Source: Verrucomicrobiales bacterium (GTDB taxonomy: Bacteria > Verrucomicrobiota > Verrucomicrobiia > Verrucomicrobiales > DEV007). From it: a stretch of 14,765 nt of DNA. The stretch covers positions 1 through 14,765 of the forward strand of contig JABDJT010000538.1 of the NCBI GenBank assembly GCA_013003335.1, given 5' to 3'. Within the stretch, counting starts at the first letter, position 1. Every line of letters begins with the position of its first letter. The notes below the pieces were generated by a model, which was not told the origin of the DNA, did no database searches, and saw nothing but the letters and a program-made list of their open reading frames with translations. The position numbers and the translations under genes were made by a program. Of the stretch, positions 14,063-14,765 are shown one piece after another.

Positions 14063-14765
14063 ATGAAATACGACCCCATAGATGCCTCCCTTTTCGCTGA
14101 AAACAGGAAGCGGGTGCTCGCGGAACTGCCAACAGATGCGTTCGCCGTGTTTCATTCCGCCGATATCCCGTGGCGCAGCGCGGACGGGTCAATGAGGTTC
14201 ATCCAGAACAGCGATTTATTCTACCTGACCGGAGTCGACCAGGAGGATACTATGTTGATCCTGGACCCGGGCGCGGACGATCCTGAAAAACGGGAACTGC
14301 TGTTCGTGCGGGAGACTTCTGAGGAAATTGCGATCTGGGAAGGGGAAAAACTTTCCCGGGAACAGGCGGTTGATGTGTCCGGCGGAGCCTCTGTGAAGTG
14401 GAACGACCGGTTTTTGACAACCTTTCGCCGACTGATGCGGCGCAAAAAACGGGTGTTCCTGAACCACAACGAGTACCCGAGACTTGGTGTTCCGATTTTT
14501 TACACGCCGGACGATCGATTTCGGAAAGAATGCCAGCAGGAGTATCCGAATCACCAATTCGAGCGTCTCGGCCCGATCATGCACCGTCTTCGACAGGTTA
14601 AATCACAGGTCGAAATCGACCTGCTCCAACATGCCTGCGACATCACCGGAAAAGGTTTTCGACGCGTCCTGAAATTTATCAGGCCCGGCGTCAAAGAGTA
14701 CGAAGTGGAAGCCGAACTCCTCCACGAATTCATGATGCACGGGGCGCGGGGATTCGCCTATGAAC
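14063..14765 (+). CDS. pepP: Xaa-Pro aminopeptidase (partial, N-terminal half)
   Basis: The frame runs from the ATG at 14063 to the window edge (234 codons, C-terminus missing). Residues 8-140 match the aminopeptidase P N-terminal domain: FAENRKRVLAEL, RFIQNSDLFYLTGV, then LDPGADDPEKRELLFV. From about 172 the pita-bread peptidase domain begins (MHRLRQVKSQVEIDLLQHAC, then GVKEYEVEAELLHEF). The metal-binding Asp, His and Glu residues would lie beyond the window, so activity cannot be judged. The family removes an N-terminal residue preceding proline and is usually cytoplasmic. It is divergent from the sigma-54 activator. No clear ribosome-binding site is seen. Confidence 0.87.
   Translation, partial: MKYDPIDASLFAENRKRVLAELPTDAFAVFHSADIPWRSADGSMRFIQNSDLFYLTGVDQEDTMLILDPGADDPEKRELLFVRETSEEIAIWEGEKLSREQAVDVSGGASVKWNDRFLTTFRRLMRRKKRVFLNHNEYPRLGVPIFYTPDDRFRKECQQEYPNHQFERLGPIMHRLRQVKSQVEIDLLQHACDITGKGFRRVLKFIRPGVKEYEVEAELLHEFMMHGARGFAYE

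Overview
The window looks like chromosomal DNA from the PVC superphylum, most likely Verrucomicrobiota. This is an inference from four things: the kdsB-pyrG gene order (also found in Chlamydia), a large exported PQQ-type beta-propeller protein, an HtrA relative with a Deg9-like C-terminus, and the near absence of strong Shine-Dalgarno sites. Base composition is moderately GC-rich and even. I see no tRNA, rRNA, CRISPR array, transposase or phage gene.

Layout. Minus strand, 1-2292: an exported, catalytically complete HtrA/Deg-type serine protease, followed 42 bases downstream by a second HtrA-fold protein (cut by the window edge) that has lost the catalytic His and Asp. Plus strand, 2489-10848: a TauD/TfdA-like Fe(II)/2-oxoglutarate dioxygenase; two tandem paralogous exported proteins with a Lon-type (S16) proteolytic domain, of which the first has lost both catalytic residues and the second keeps the Ser-Lys dyad; then kdsB, pyrG and an exported PQQ-like beta-propeller protein. 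Minus strand, 14016-10867: an NtrC-type sigma-54-dependent response regulator followed by a DUF1858-rhodanese fusion, an IscU/NifU-type Fe-S scaffold and SufT, probably one transcription unit. Plus strand, 14063-end: the N-terminal half of an Xaa-Pro aminopeptidase.

How the parts fit. KdsB consumes the CTP made by PyrG to activate Kdo for lipopolysaccharide, which implies a Gram-negative envelope. The rhodanese-like protein, scaffold and SufT form an Fe-S assembly module that may be controlled by the adjacent regulator. The HtrA pair and the Lon-like pair both look like envelope protein quality control.

Two features stand out. First, both protease loci pair an intact enzyme with a neighbour whose catalytic residues are substituted, and the rhodanese also lacks its catalytic Cys. 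Second, an unannotated 43-bp palindromic repeat occurs three times (2407-2449, 6804-6846, 9346-9388), always in the same orientation and close to a gene start. One copy forms a terminator-like hairpin inside the signal-peptide codons of the beta-propeller gene.
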